Source: UBA4729 sp039931245 (lineage in GTDB: Bacteria > Patescibacteriota > Saccharimonadia > Saccharimonadales > UBA4665). Taken from it: DNA of 64,000 nt. The DNA is taken from contig JBDTSH010000017.1 of the NCBI GenBank assembly GCA_039931245.1, forward strand, positions 1 to 64,000. Reading direction: 5' to 3'. Shown piece by piece: positions 58,101 through 64,000 of the stretch (the first letter of the stretch is position 1; each line of letters starts with the position of its first letter). A model generated the notes under the pieces. It was given only the letters and a program-made list of their open reading frames with translations. It was not told the DNA's origin and made no database searches. Both the position numbers and the translations under genes were made by a program.

Positions 58101-58690
58101 AGGGCCCGCAGGAGGGTGGTGACGGGCATCTTGCGCTTGCGGTCGATCTTGACGTAAAGGGTGCCGTTGGCGGCCGTCTCAAATTCCAGCCAGGCACCGC
58201 GGCCAGGAATAATCTTAGCGCCGTAGAGGCTCGACGTACCGTGGAGTTCACTGGTAAAGAACACCCCGGCTGAGCGAATCAGCTGGCTGACGACGACGCG
58301 TTCGGCGCCGTTAATCACGAAAGTACCGCGGCTGGTCATCCAAGGATAATCACCCAGGTAGATTTCCTGCTCTTTGACTTCACCGGTGACTTTGTTGATG
58401 AGTTCGACGTTCGCGAGCAATGGGGCTTCATAGCTGACATTGTTCTCGCGAGCGACGGCTTCGGTCAGCTTGGGGTCACCAAAGTGGTAGTTTTTAAAAC
58501 TAAGTGATAATTTTCCGCCCGTGTAATCATCAATCGGGCTGATTTCGGCGAGGAGTTCCCCGAGTCCTTCGGCGACAAACCATTGAAACGATTTATTCTG
58601 GTGATCTACCAAGCTTGGTAGGTCGAGTACATTGGTATCTTTCGTGTAAAACACGCGCTTACTAGCTTGTGAAATTGCAGCTTTCGCCAT
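55103..58690 (-). CDS. rpoB: RNA polymerase beta subunit
   Basis: The beta subunit (1195 aa). The fork-loop/rifampicin region has SSQLSQFMDQINPLSELAHK and RRLSSMGPGGLSRERAGFEV, all wild-type at the usual resistance positions. Near the C-terminus are GDKLGGRHGNKGVISRILPA, FGEMEVWALEAYGAATTLQE and SDDVYGRSKAYESIIK, after which an acidic tail of about 90 residues (Glu, Asp, Ala, Thr-rich) extends past the usual end. The start is ATG 58690 (MAKAAISQAS); a TTG four codons upstream is less likely. It heads the rpoBC operon, with a roughly 210-base leader and a promoter at 58910-58938. The L10/L12 genes do not precede it. Confidence 0.97.
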   Translation of the reverse strand: MAKAAISQASKRVFYTKDTNVLDLPSLVDHQNKSFQWFVAEGLGELLAEISPIDDYTGGKLSLSFKNYHFGDPKLTEAVARENNVSYEAPLLANVELINKVTGEVKEQEIYLGDYPWMTSRGTFVINGAERVVVSQLIRSAGVFFTSELHGTSSLYGAKIIPGRGAWLEFETAANGTLYVKIDRKRKMPVTTLLRALGMNEAAMRQAFKHVDTGKVSHIEITLEKDPARGQNDALIEVYRRLRPGDLATVDNARNLIENMFYNFKRFDFSRVGRYKLNKRLDLDVPNTTENRVMRLQDIQAIVAEIIRLNNTQEPADDIDSLANRRVKLVGELVQRQFRIGLLRMERNTKDRMSMSEIETVTPGQLINARPIVAAVREFFASSQLSQFMDQINPLSELAHKRRLSSMGPGGLSRERAGFEVRDAHATHYGRICAVETPEGANIGLVLNLANYARVNDYGFVETPYRKVIIAVTAADAAGHIASVNLETADGKVLVKKGATITAADALKLAKVTGRVTWPVKAKVTRDIVYLDAYEEESAIVAGGGNALDDDGHFISERVSARTHLSSGEVDADDVNYMDAARNQIIGSSAGLIPFIEKNYVYRSLMGSNQQRQAVPLIQPHSPIVGTGLEAVAARNTGQVVLAEADGEVISATAQAVVVKYKDATGTYEPQRFIRSNEGTSVNQKVVVSSGDKVKTGDVLIEGMSIEGGELALGKDLIVAFMPWAGYNFEDAIIISRRLVEDDVLTSVHIVDFMIEVRETKLGPEVVTRDIPNVSEETLRHLDDDGIVRIGAEVHPGDILVGKITPKGEQELSSEERLLRAIFGEKAKEVRDTSQRMSNGKHGKVVGVKVFSRENGHELKAGVIMQIQVFVAQMRKIAVGDKLGGRHGNKGVISRILPAEDMPFTADGTPVDIILNPLGVPSRMNVGQLFETHLGMAARTLGIKVASPSFNGVPVSKIQELLKEAGLPEDGKQYLYDGRTGEAFKERTTVGSMYMIKLNHMVADKIHARSTGPYTMVTQQPLGGKAQNGGQRFGEMEVWALEAYGAATTLQEMLTIKSDDVYGRSKAYESIIKRTEIVGPKVPESFNVLVKELQGLGLKVDLVHSDNLVDAESVLATNIKEEAIHPSVVIVPEPAISDVDVTEEAATGEFSVVDLADDIEIAAEVDTSAPQEPNEDDAITVTATDNQTDKEEETA

Positions 58691-58905
58691 ATTGACTATC
58701 AACGCCCCCTGTTTAAATTATTGCAACTAAAAATCAAAAAGCTCTGAAGTATGCGGCCCAGCAGGCCGGCTCCAGTTCTTGATAACTTTCTATCCGTGAA
58801 CTTAATACTTTTATATTGATATCGCGCGAAGATTCTAAGAGAGGGGTATCTGGCGGATGAACTGATCAAAATCCATGCGCTGCCCAACTTACACTACTTC
58901 TTGAT
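58691..58905 (-). other. Long leader of rpoBC
   Basis: About 210 bases of AT-richer sequence between the predicted transcription start and rpoB. It holds two exact copies of a 12-base sequence (TTCTTGATAACT on the plus strand) at 58786-58797 and 58898-58909; the second begins at the predicted +1. A short open frame (58699-58887) has no ribosome binding site and looks non-coding. Confidence 0.45.
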
Positions 58906-58909
58906 AACT

Positions 58910-58938
58910 AGTATGACGAGCATCGCCCCTATTGTCAA
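58910..58938 (-). promoter_or_regulatory. Promoter of rpoBC
   Basis: Minus-strand TTGACA (58933-58938), 17 bases, CATACT (58910-58915). The -35 box overlaps the end of the upstream gene. Confidence 0.75.
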
Positions 58939-59708
58939 GACTCGCTCAGGGGGCGAGCCCGGGCGAGCCACGGGGCGGCCTGTTCCAAGGCGGCGACGTG
59001 ATCGCGCAGAACCAGTCCGGGCTGGCTGACGTAGCGAACCGTCGGCAAACTGACCGCGGCTGAAGCGACCCAGCTCCCCGGCTCAGCGGTGTCCGCCATG
59101 AGGCCGAGCCGGCCAAACCAGGCGTTGGCGTCGCTCCCCACAAAACTGTCGACGGCGACTTTGGCGCTGGGGTCATAGTCGTCGTACGCCAGAGCGGCGT
59201 GGAGTAGCATACTGCCAAGTCGATGGGGCTTGTCGATGAGGACGTCGTTTGGCAGCGGCGCTTCGACGACGAATGCCGACACCTGGCAGTCCGGCGGCCG
59301 CAGGTGTAACTGTTGGCCTAGATTGGGGCGCGCGGGCGTCGCTTTGAGCAAACCGGCGATGTCGGACAGCTCGGGGTTGGCCAAGTCAGCGGCGGTCGGA
59401 TGACCGTCAATCTGGCCGATTTGCCAGTAGCGACTGCCCCTCACAAGGGCGCGGTTCATATGGTACATCTGGCGAATATTGGCGAGCTCGGGCCCTAAAA
59501 ACCGGGTCCGCATCGTGCCGGGCTGGATAGTAGCCAGTCCTTGTTGCATAGCGGGATCTTCAAATTGGTGGGCGTAGCTAGCGGCCGTCAGTTCGAGAAT
59601 TTTTCGGGCCACATGCAAATTGACAGTCGGCCGCTGCAGACGATGCACGCTATAGTCCCGCTTGGTATCGGGATTATGGTAGATAATCGTCGCGGGGGCC
59701 TGGGGCAT
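58935..59708 (-). CDS. Probable GNAT-family acetyltransferase
   Basis: A 257-residue soluble protein. Residues about 155-200 (KPHRLGSMLLHAALAYDDYD, then KVAVDSFVGSDANAWFGRLG) follow the GNAT pattern of a G-x-G-like turn and helix, a beta strand, then N-A-x-x-(F/Y)-x-x-x-G at the acetyl-CoA site. The pyrophosphate-loop glycines are weakly conserved. The first 120 residues (HNPDTKRDYSVHRLQRPTVN, IRQMYHMNRALVRGSRYWQI) are not recognised. It lies five bases after the clpP stop... read in the operon direction, it is directly downstream of clpP, so it may share CIRCE control. Its target is unknown. Confidence 0.55.
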   Translation of the reverse strand: MPQAPATIIYHNPDTKRDYSVHRLQRPTVNLHVARKILELTAASYAHQFEDPAMQQGLATIQPGTMRTRFLGPELANIRQMYHMNRALVRGSRYWQIGQIDGHPTAADLANPELSDIAGLLKATPARPNLGQQLHLRPPDCQVSAFVVEAPLPNDVLIDKPHRLGSMLLHAALAYDDYDPSAKVAVDSFVGSDANAWFGRLGLMADTAEPGSWVASAAVSLPTVRYVSQPGLVLRDHVAALEQAAPWLARARPLSES

Positions 59709-59713
59709 AGCCG

Positions 59714-60313
59714 TTACTTAACGAGGGCTCGGGGGCTATTGATGATCGCGTCGACGATGCCATATTTTTTGGCTTGGTCGGCCGTCAACCACTTGTCGCG
59801 TTCCATGTCGGCATGGATAATTTCGGGCTTCTGACCGGTATTCTTGGCCATGATACTCTCCAGCAGTTGCTTGATACGCAAGCTCTCGCGCAGTTCAATC
59901 TCTTGATCGGTCACTTTACCGCGCGTGCCGCTCGATGGCTGATGGATCATAATTGTCGAATTCGGCAAGGCAAAGCGTTTGCCTTTGCTGCCACTACTAA
60001 GTAAAAAAGCGGCGGCCGAAGCCTGGACACCGATGCCGACAGTTTGGACATCGTTGGTGATATATTGCATGGTGTCGTAAATAGCCAAGGCGTCATAGAC
60101 GCTGCCGCCGGGGCTATTAATGTAGAAATAAATATCTTTTTTGGCGTCTTCGGCTTGGAGAAACAATAGTTGGGCGACCACCACGTTGGCCGTGGCATCG
60201 TTGACATCGCTGCCCAGAAAAATTATGCGGTCTTTGAGGAGCCGTGAATAAATGTCATAGGCCCGCTCAAAGCGGCCTTCGTTTTCCACCACGGTTGGAA
60301 TCAGTACTGACAT
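59714..60313 (-). CDS. clpP: ATP-dependent Clp protease proteolytic subunit
   Basis: ClpP (199 aa) forms the barrel-shaped protease chamber used with Clp ATPases. The catalytic triad can be placed: Ser in GVQASAAAFLLSSG, His in IMIHQPSSG, and Asp in the DMERDKWLTADQAKKYGIVD region. The N-terminus PTVVENEGRFERAYDIYSRL is typical. AAGGAGG precedes ATG. The promoter at 60397-60425 is covered by a perfect CIRCE operator, so HrcA repression and heat induction are expected. Trigger factor lies upstream on the same strand but outside the operator. Confidence 0.97.
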   Translation of the reverse strand: MSVLIPTVVENEGRFERAYDIYSRLLKDRIIFLGSDVNDATANVVVAQLLFLQAEDAKKDIYFYINSPGGSVYDALAIYDTMQYITNDVQTVGIGVQASAAAFLLSSGSKGKRFALPNSTIMIHQPSSGTRGKVTDQEIELRESLRIKQLLESIMAKNTGQKPEIIHADMERDKWLTADQAKKYGIVDAIINSPRALVK

Positions 60314-60365
60314 GGGCCCTCCTTAAATGCGGTTACATATGAGCTATATTTAGCTGCTGTCATGT

Positions 60366-60388
60366 GACAGTCGGCGAACCGAACTGTC
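60366..60388 (-). other. Stem-loop in the clpP leader
   Basis: Read on the minus strand, GACAGT-(T)-CGG pairs with CCG-ACTGTC around a TTCG loop, a very stable tetraloop. It lies early in the clpP 5' leader and may protect the message or affect its translation. Confidence 0.5.
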
Positions 60389-60396
60389 TGCCCTTA

Positions 60397-60425
60397 ATTA
60401 TAAATAATTAGCACTCTGCAGTCAA
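60397..60425 (-). promoter_or_regulatory. Promoter of clpP
   Basis: Minus-strand TTGACT (60420-60425), 17 bases, TATAAT (60397-60402). The -35 box lies in the CIRCE spacer, so a bound repressor would block it. Confidence 0.85.
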
Positions 60426-60434
60426 GAGTGCTAA
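60408..60434. promoter_or_regulatory. CIRCE operator (HrcA binding site)
   Basis: TTAGCACTC, 9 bases, GAGTGCTAA: an exact match to the CIRCE consensus bound by the heat-shock repressor HrcA. It overlaps the clpP -35 box and most of the spacer. No hrcA gene is in the window. Confidence 0.95.
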
Positions 60435-60449
60435 TTAATGCGGCCGCTC

Positions 60450-61733
60450 TTATTTTTGAGCGATTTGTAGTTTGACGGCGGCGATAGTCTTTTCACTCAA
60501 TAGGCGAGAGGCGATTTCACGGCGGTTGGCCGGCTGGTCGATCTCAGCCTGCATGCTGGGGTCGGTGTACTGGTTTTTGAGGAGTTGGACGTGCATATCG
60601 AGTTCTTCGGGGGGGACGGTGATGTGCTGCTGCTCAGCGATCTCGGCCAGGACTAGTCCGGCCCGGACCCGTAAGTCGGCGCCGACGCGATTCTTCTCAC
60701 GGTGCTCGTCTTCGCTGACCCCTTCGGCGGCCAAATGTTCGGCCCACGTCTGGCCACGGTAGACCAGGTTCCGTTTCTCTTCGGCTTCGATACGATCAAT
60801 TTCATCGTCCACCAGGACTTTGGGGATGGTCACTGTTGTCTTCTTGGCCATCGCCTCTAATAGTTCATTATCATAGTCGCGCTCGGCCTGGGCTGTTTTC
60901 TCGGCGAGCAACTGCTTCTCAATATCAGCCCGCAGTTCCGCGAAGGTCGTGAACGGCCCGACGCTGGCGGCGAAAGCGTCGTCGACTTTGGCGAGGACGA
61001 CTTTTAAGACTTTATGGACTTTGATCGTAAACACTACGACCTTGCTCTGGAGTTCGACCGAGCCGTAATCGGCCGGAAAAGTAATTGTAAAGTCCTTGCT
61101 GTCACCGGCTTTCAGGCCGACGACTTCAGCTTCAAAGCCGGGGATAAAGCTATTGCTGCCGAGCACCAGGGGGTAGTCTGTGCCCTCGGCGCCGGCGATC
61201 GGCGCGTGGCTGGACGCATCGACACCACTAAAGTCCAGGACGACTTCATCGCCGTCTTTGGCGGCTCGGGTCACCGTTTCTTTGGCGGCGCCGCGGCTCC
61301 GCAGATTATCAATGACGTCATCAATATCCTTGGCGACAACTTTGACAGGCGGTTTGGTGATTTTTATCTTGGTGTAATCGGGCAGTTTAATGTCCCCGAT
61401 AGCTTCGACTTGATACTGAATTTCCAGCTCGCCGTACGGTACGAACTTGAGAATACTGACTTCTGGTTGGGTGACCGGACGAACTTTTTGAGCTTGCAGG
61501 GCCAGCAGGTAAACGTGGTTGACGATAATATCGAGAAACTCCGATTGGAGCACGTTGGGGTCGAGGTTTTTCTCAATTAGTGCGATCGGGGCTTTACCCG
61601 GTCGGAAGCCCTGGAGCTTGAGATTCTTACCTAAACGCTGGACGGCTTCGTGTTTGCCGGCCATAATTTGAGCCTGGTTAGGATTGACGGTTAATGTGAC
61701 GGTGGTTCCGGTGGTGGCTTGTTTTACTTGCAT
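60450..61733 (-). CDS. tig: Trigger factor (ribosome-associated chaperone and prolyl isomerase)
   Basis: Trigger factor (427 aa, usual length) binds nascent chains at the exit tunnel. The ribosome-docking signature is LQGFRPGKAPIALIEK near residue 40. The FKBP-like isomerase domain follows (AAKDGDEVVLDFSGVDASSH, GSNSFIPGFEAEVVGLKAGD). The long helical C-terminal domain completes it. It lies upstream of clpP, the tig-clpP neighbourhood found in many bacteria. The CIRCE site lies after its stop, so it regulates clpP rather than tig. Confidence 0.96.
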   Translation of the reverse strand: MQVKQATTGTTVTLTVNPNQAQIMAGKHEAVQRLGKNLKLQGFRPGKAPIALIEKNLDPNVLQSEFLDIIVNHVYLLALQAQKVRPVTQPEVSILKFVPYGELEIQYQVEAIGDIKLPDYTKIKITKPPVKVVAKDIDDVIDNLRSRGAAKETVTRAAKDGDEVVLDFSGVDASSHAPIAGAEGTDYPLVLGSNSFIPGFEAEVVGLKAGDSKDFTITFPADYGSVELQSKVVVFTIKVHKVLKVVLAKVDDAFAASVGPFTTFAELRADIEKQLLAEKTAQAERDYDNELLEAMAKKTTVTIPKVLVDDEIDRIEAEEKRNLVYRGQTWAEHLAAEGVSEDEHREKNRVGADLRVRAGLVLAEIAEQQHITVPPEELDMHVQLLKNQYTDPSMQAEIDQPANRREIASRLLSEKTIAAVKLQIAQK

Positions 61734-61767
61734 AGTGAGCTATTCTAACAGATTAGCTGGCCGCAGG

Positions 61768-62226
61768 CTAGCCCCGCAGCAGCGTCACGAAGATTGTCCC
61801 GACGCCCAGACACCAGGCGACCTCCACCCAGGCCCCGCTGGGGCGCTCGAACCACTGTATAGCGGCATGGAGGCGCATCACCCGCCAGCGGAGCGCCTGG
61901 CGTGGCTGGTGACGGCGGGCCCGCACATACCCCTTGAGCCACATAAAATCTGGCGCCGTTGCCCCAAAAGCGCAGAAGCTGGCCAACAGCCAGTGCGGGG
62001 GTTGGGCCAGAGCCAGGGCCAGAACGATGCCGCCACAGAGCGTAGCATCGATCAGCAGTATCTTGCTGAGAAGCGGTAAGCCGGTCGTCAACGAATCTTT
62101 AACACCATAGTGCGGCAGCCCGTCGCAGACAAAATGTGACAGCAGAGCCGCCGGTAAGGCAACCCACGGGTTCCCGACCAGCAGGCCGATGGTGGCCCCC
62201 GTCACGGCGTGATTGGTCGCCGTCAT
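61768..62226 (-). CDS. Small integral membrane protein (metal-dependent hydrolase-like, YdjM-type)
   Basis: A 152-residue protein with about four hydrophobic segments. The N-terminal TNHAVTGATIGLLVGNPWVA and the following ALLSHFVCDGLPHYGVKD, with histidines and Asp placed as possible metal ligands, recall the membrane-bound metal-dependent hydrolase-like families (YdjM/DUF457 type). A later stretch reads FGATAPDFMWL. Catalytic activity is unproven in such families. The start codon overlaps the hisS stop by one base, indicating co-translation. Confidence 0.6.
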   Translation of the reverse strand: MTATNHAVTGATIGLLVGNPWVALPAALLSHFVCDGLPHYGVKDSLTTGLPLLSKILLIDATLCGGIVLALALAQPPHWLLASFCAFGATAPDFMWLKGYVRARRHQPRQALRWRVMRLHAAIQWFERPSGAWVEVAWCLGVGTIFVTLLRG

Positions 62227-63533
62227 TATGAAGCGCGGTAATCTTTGACGATACTGACGATGCGCGGCAGACTGTGCAAGGCCGATTCGGTGGTCTGAAG
62301 ATTTTTCAGCGTGTACTGCTCGCTGGCCAACTCCTGCTCGCCGACGATGACGACGTAGTGGATGTGTTTTTTCTCGGCCAGCTTAAAGTGATCGGCCAGC
62401 TTCCGTCCGGTCGCCCCGACGGCCACATTCACTCCCATCTCGCGCAGTTGAGCGACCGCCAACTGGGCACCGGCGGCGACATCCCCAATCGTGGCCAGGT
62501 AGACATCACTTTCCGACCGGAGTTTAGGCAAGAGATCGTGGAGTTCAATAAAATTCTGCAGGGTGACGTCGCCCAAGCCGAAACCTACCGTCGGCACCGG
62601 GTCGACGCCGAACAGGCCCACTAGCCCGTCGTAGCGGCCGCCGCCCATCATCGAGCGGTTATTGTCAGGGTGCAGATCGACGACTTCAAAAACGATATCG
62701 GTATAGTAATCAAAGCCGCGCATGATCGTCGGGTCGAAGCGGACGTTGCTAATTTGACTGGTTGTCAAAGAATCCAACAATTTTTGCAGGGCGACGACCG
62801 ATTCATGGGCAACCAACAGCGCCGGCAAATCGGACAGCCGACGGGCGTCGAGTACTTTTAGCAGTTTCTCGACGGCACCGGCTTCTCGTTCGCTCGGACT
62901 AAGCACGGCGTCGGCCAGGCCAATAAATTCCGTCCGGTCAATTTTGTGCATGCGATCAATCAGTTTGGCCATACTGTAGGCTTCGACTTCGGTCAGTCCG
63001 AGGTAATTGTGCAGGGCAAAGTCCATTAGTTTCCGGCTATTGAGACGAATCTCATACATAGCGGGTGTCGCGCCAAAGCTCTTGAAAATGGCACTGGATA
63101 ATTGGATTAACTCAACTTCGGCCTCAATGCCGGGCAAGCCAAAGACATCGACGTTCAATTGCCAGTGCTCGCGCAACCGGCCCCGTTGCGGGCGTTCATA
63201 GCGCCACAAGTTAGGAATACTGTACCAGCGAAGTGGGTAGCCGAGTTCTTGGCGGCGGCCGGCGACCATCCGGCTGGCACTGGGCGTCATCTCGGGGCGG
63301 ATGACCACTTCCCGATCAGCGCGGTCTTTAAACACATAGGTCTGTTCATTGACGATTTCGCTGCCCGACTTGGCTAAATATAGGTCGATCGACTCCAAAA
63401 TGGGGGCGTCGTACTCTTCATAGCCGAAGCGTTCGGCGACCTGCCGGAGCTTGCCGAACATATATTTCTGGAAACGCTTATCTTCCGGGTAGAAATCACG
63501 GGCGCCTTTATAGGGTTGGGTGGAGAGTGCCAT
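62226..63533 (-). CDS. hisS: Histidyl-tRNA synthetase
   Basis: A class II synthetase (435 aa). Motif 2 is WRYERPQRGRLREHWQLNVD, the histidine-specific block GGGRYDGLVGLF, and a C-terminal anticodon-binding domain follows. I chose ATG 63533 (MALSTQPYKGARDFYPEDKR). The frame is open 29 codons further, but a TATACT -10 box at 63543-63548 lies inside that part, so transcription should start next to ATG 63533. It overlaps the downstream membrane-protein gene. Confidence 0.95.
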   Translation of the reverse strand: MALSTQPYKGARDFYPEDKRFQKYMFGKLRQVAERFGYEEYDAPILESIDLYLAKSGSEIVNEQTYVFKDRADREVVIRPEMTPSASRMVAGRRQELGYPLRWYSIPNLWRYERPQRGRLREHWQLNVDVFGLPGIEAEVELIQLSSAIFKSFGATPAMYEIRLNSRKLMDFALHNYLGLTEVEAYSMAKLIDRMHKIDRTEFIGLADAVLSPSEREAGAVEKLLKVLDARRLSDLPALLVAHESVVALQKLLDSLTTSQISNVRFDPTIMRGFDYYTDIVFEVVDLHPDNNRSMMGGGRYDGLVGLFGVDPVPTVGFGLGDVTLQNFIELHDLLPKLRSESDVYLATIGDVAAGAQLAVAQLREMGVNVAVGATGRKLADHFKLAEKKHIHYVVIVGEQELASEQYTLKNLQTTESALHSLPRIVSIVKDYRAS

Positions 63534-63542
63534 ACTACTTCC

Positions 63543-63548
63543 AGTATA
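63543..63548 (-). promoter_or_regulatory. -10 element of hisS, near-leaderless arrangement
   Basis: Minus-strand TATACT, nine bases before the hisS ATG. No strong -35 box can be seen. Confidence 0.45.
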
Positions 63549-63619
63549 CGATAGATGTCCCAAAGCCCTAGGGCGTAATTTAGGCCCCGGGCCTGAAAAT
63601 AGCCCAGCTATCCGCTCCA

Positions 63620-63937
63620 TTACTTGTCGGGGTGGGCCGACAGGCTAAATTTCTGGACTACCCAATATTTCGGGGCGCGCACTTCAACAGATTCGATCGC
63701 CGACGTCTCGTGGCCCGGTTTGATCACGAAGCGGTTGCCGAGTAAGTGGAGCTTTGTGTAGGTCGCGACAGTGAGCCGGACTTTTTCTAGGCAGGTCGCC
63801 TGAGAACATTCACAGTTAAAGTAAACCGACGAAATAATCGTCGACATGGCGGCGAGCGCCTGCCCGGCCTTGATATTGTTGGTGCGGGTGAGCATTTCAT
63901 TTTCGACGAGCCGACGGGTGGAAGATTGCTTATTCAT
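63620..63937 (-). CDS. Small protein of unknown function (105 aa)
   Basis: No family is recognised. The protein is soluble-looking, with a short cysteine cluster in the middle (YFNCECSQATC, a CxCx4C spacing) that could bind a metal. A beta-rich second half follows (TKLHLLGNRFVIKPGHE, VEVRAPKYWVVQKFSL). A TATACT box at 63944-63949 lies six bases before ATG 63937, so a leaderless message is likely. It ends 86 bases before hisS and probably stands alone. Confidence 0.65.
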   Translation of the reverse strand: MNKQSSTRRLVENEMLTRTNNIKAGQALAAMSTIISSVYFNCECSQATCLEKVRLTVATYTKLHLLGNRFVIKPGHETSAIESVEVRAPKYWVVQKFSLSAHPDK

Positions 63938-63943
63938 GGGCGT

Positions 63944-63949
63944 AGTATA
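63944..63949 (-). promoter_or_regulatory. -10 element, leaderless arrangement
   Basis: Minus-strand TATACT ending six bases before the ATG at 63937. A -35 box is not clear. Confidence 0.45.
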
Positions 63950-64000
63950 GCGTCGCCCTCGACAGCGGTCTGTACGTTATTCGTCGAAGCATAACCATAC

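Noticed and set aside
58699..58887. Short open frame in the rpoB leader
   Set aside because: It has no ribosome binding site, an unusual composition, and overlaps the rpoB start region.
1..64000. CRISPR arrays, insertion sequences or prophage genes
   Set aside because: No regularly spaced repeats, transposase motifs or phage structural genes were seen. The only mobile-type genes are the two endonucleases near the tRNAs.

Overview
The window looks like one contiguous chromosomal segment from a Candidate Phyla Radiation bacterium (Patescibacteria), most likely a Saccharibacteria (TM7) relative of fairly high GC. The reasons are the absence of rpmD (L30) between rpsE and rplO, a ribosomal and RNA polymerase gene set that has lost most zinc-binding cysteines, the standard genetic code (TGA is used as a stop), very tight stop/start overlaps, and many promoters whose -10 box lies only 6-9 bases before the start codon, as expected of leaderless mRNAs. 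The phylum assignment is inference. The gene identities rest on motifs read from the translations.

Bases 1-11.6 kb are an accessory region on the plus strand. It begins with the end of a surface-anchored Ser/Thr/Pro-rich protein. Next come an ECF sigma factor and a membrane anti-sigma factor, followed by a secreted protein. The sigma operon and the secreted-protein gene carry the same ECF-type promoter (TGTAACAAA-N13-CGTT). The rest is an Nramp-family transporter with altered metal-site motifs, an SGNH hydrolase, a diaminopimelate-decarboxylase-like enzyme and several orphan proteins, most preceded by leaderless-type promoters. Bases 11.6-18.3 kb (minus strand) hold a drug-type ABC exporter, a small membrane protein and a translationally coupled three-gene operon: a processive GT2 polysaccharide synthase, an HlyD-like fusion protein and a membrane-anchored GH81 beta-1,3-glucanase. 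I read this as a synthase-dependent beta-glucan production and secretion system. Divergent from it (18.6-23.0 kb) is an alpha-glucan operon (GT4 glycogen-synthase-like, GH57, GH15).

Bases 23.0-25.3 kb carry rpmG, a frameshifted PspC gene and the tRNA array Thr(TGT)-Tyr(GTA)-Thr(GGT). A LAGLIDADG-type homing endonuclease gene sits inside the array, and its last codons and stop are made from the tRNA-Thr sequence itself. A decayed HNH endonuclease gene lies upstream of the array. Bases 25.4-29.8 kb hold a TPR protein, holB, an rluD-family gene, trpS, a small unknown gene and an Asp/Glu racemase.

Bases 30.0-58.9 kb are the expression core, all on the minus strand. In transcription order it runs rpoB-rpoC, rpsL-rpsG-(unknown)-fusA-tuf, rpsJ-(membrane protein), the S10/spc set rplC to secY, infA, then the alpha operon rpmJ-rpsM-rpsK-rpsD-rpoA-rplQ-rplM-rpsI. 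Oddities include loss of both RpoC zinc sites, an unusual RpoC trigger loop, an EF-G with NKIN instead of NKxD, and Lys/Ala-rich tails on several ribosomal proteins. Bases 58.9-64 kb carry a GNAT-like protein, clpP under a perfect CIRCE operator, trigger factor, a small membrane protein, hisS and a short unknown protein.
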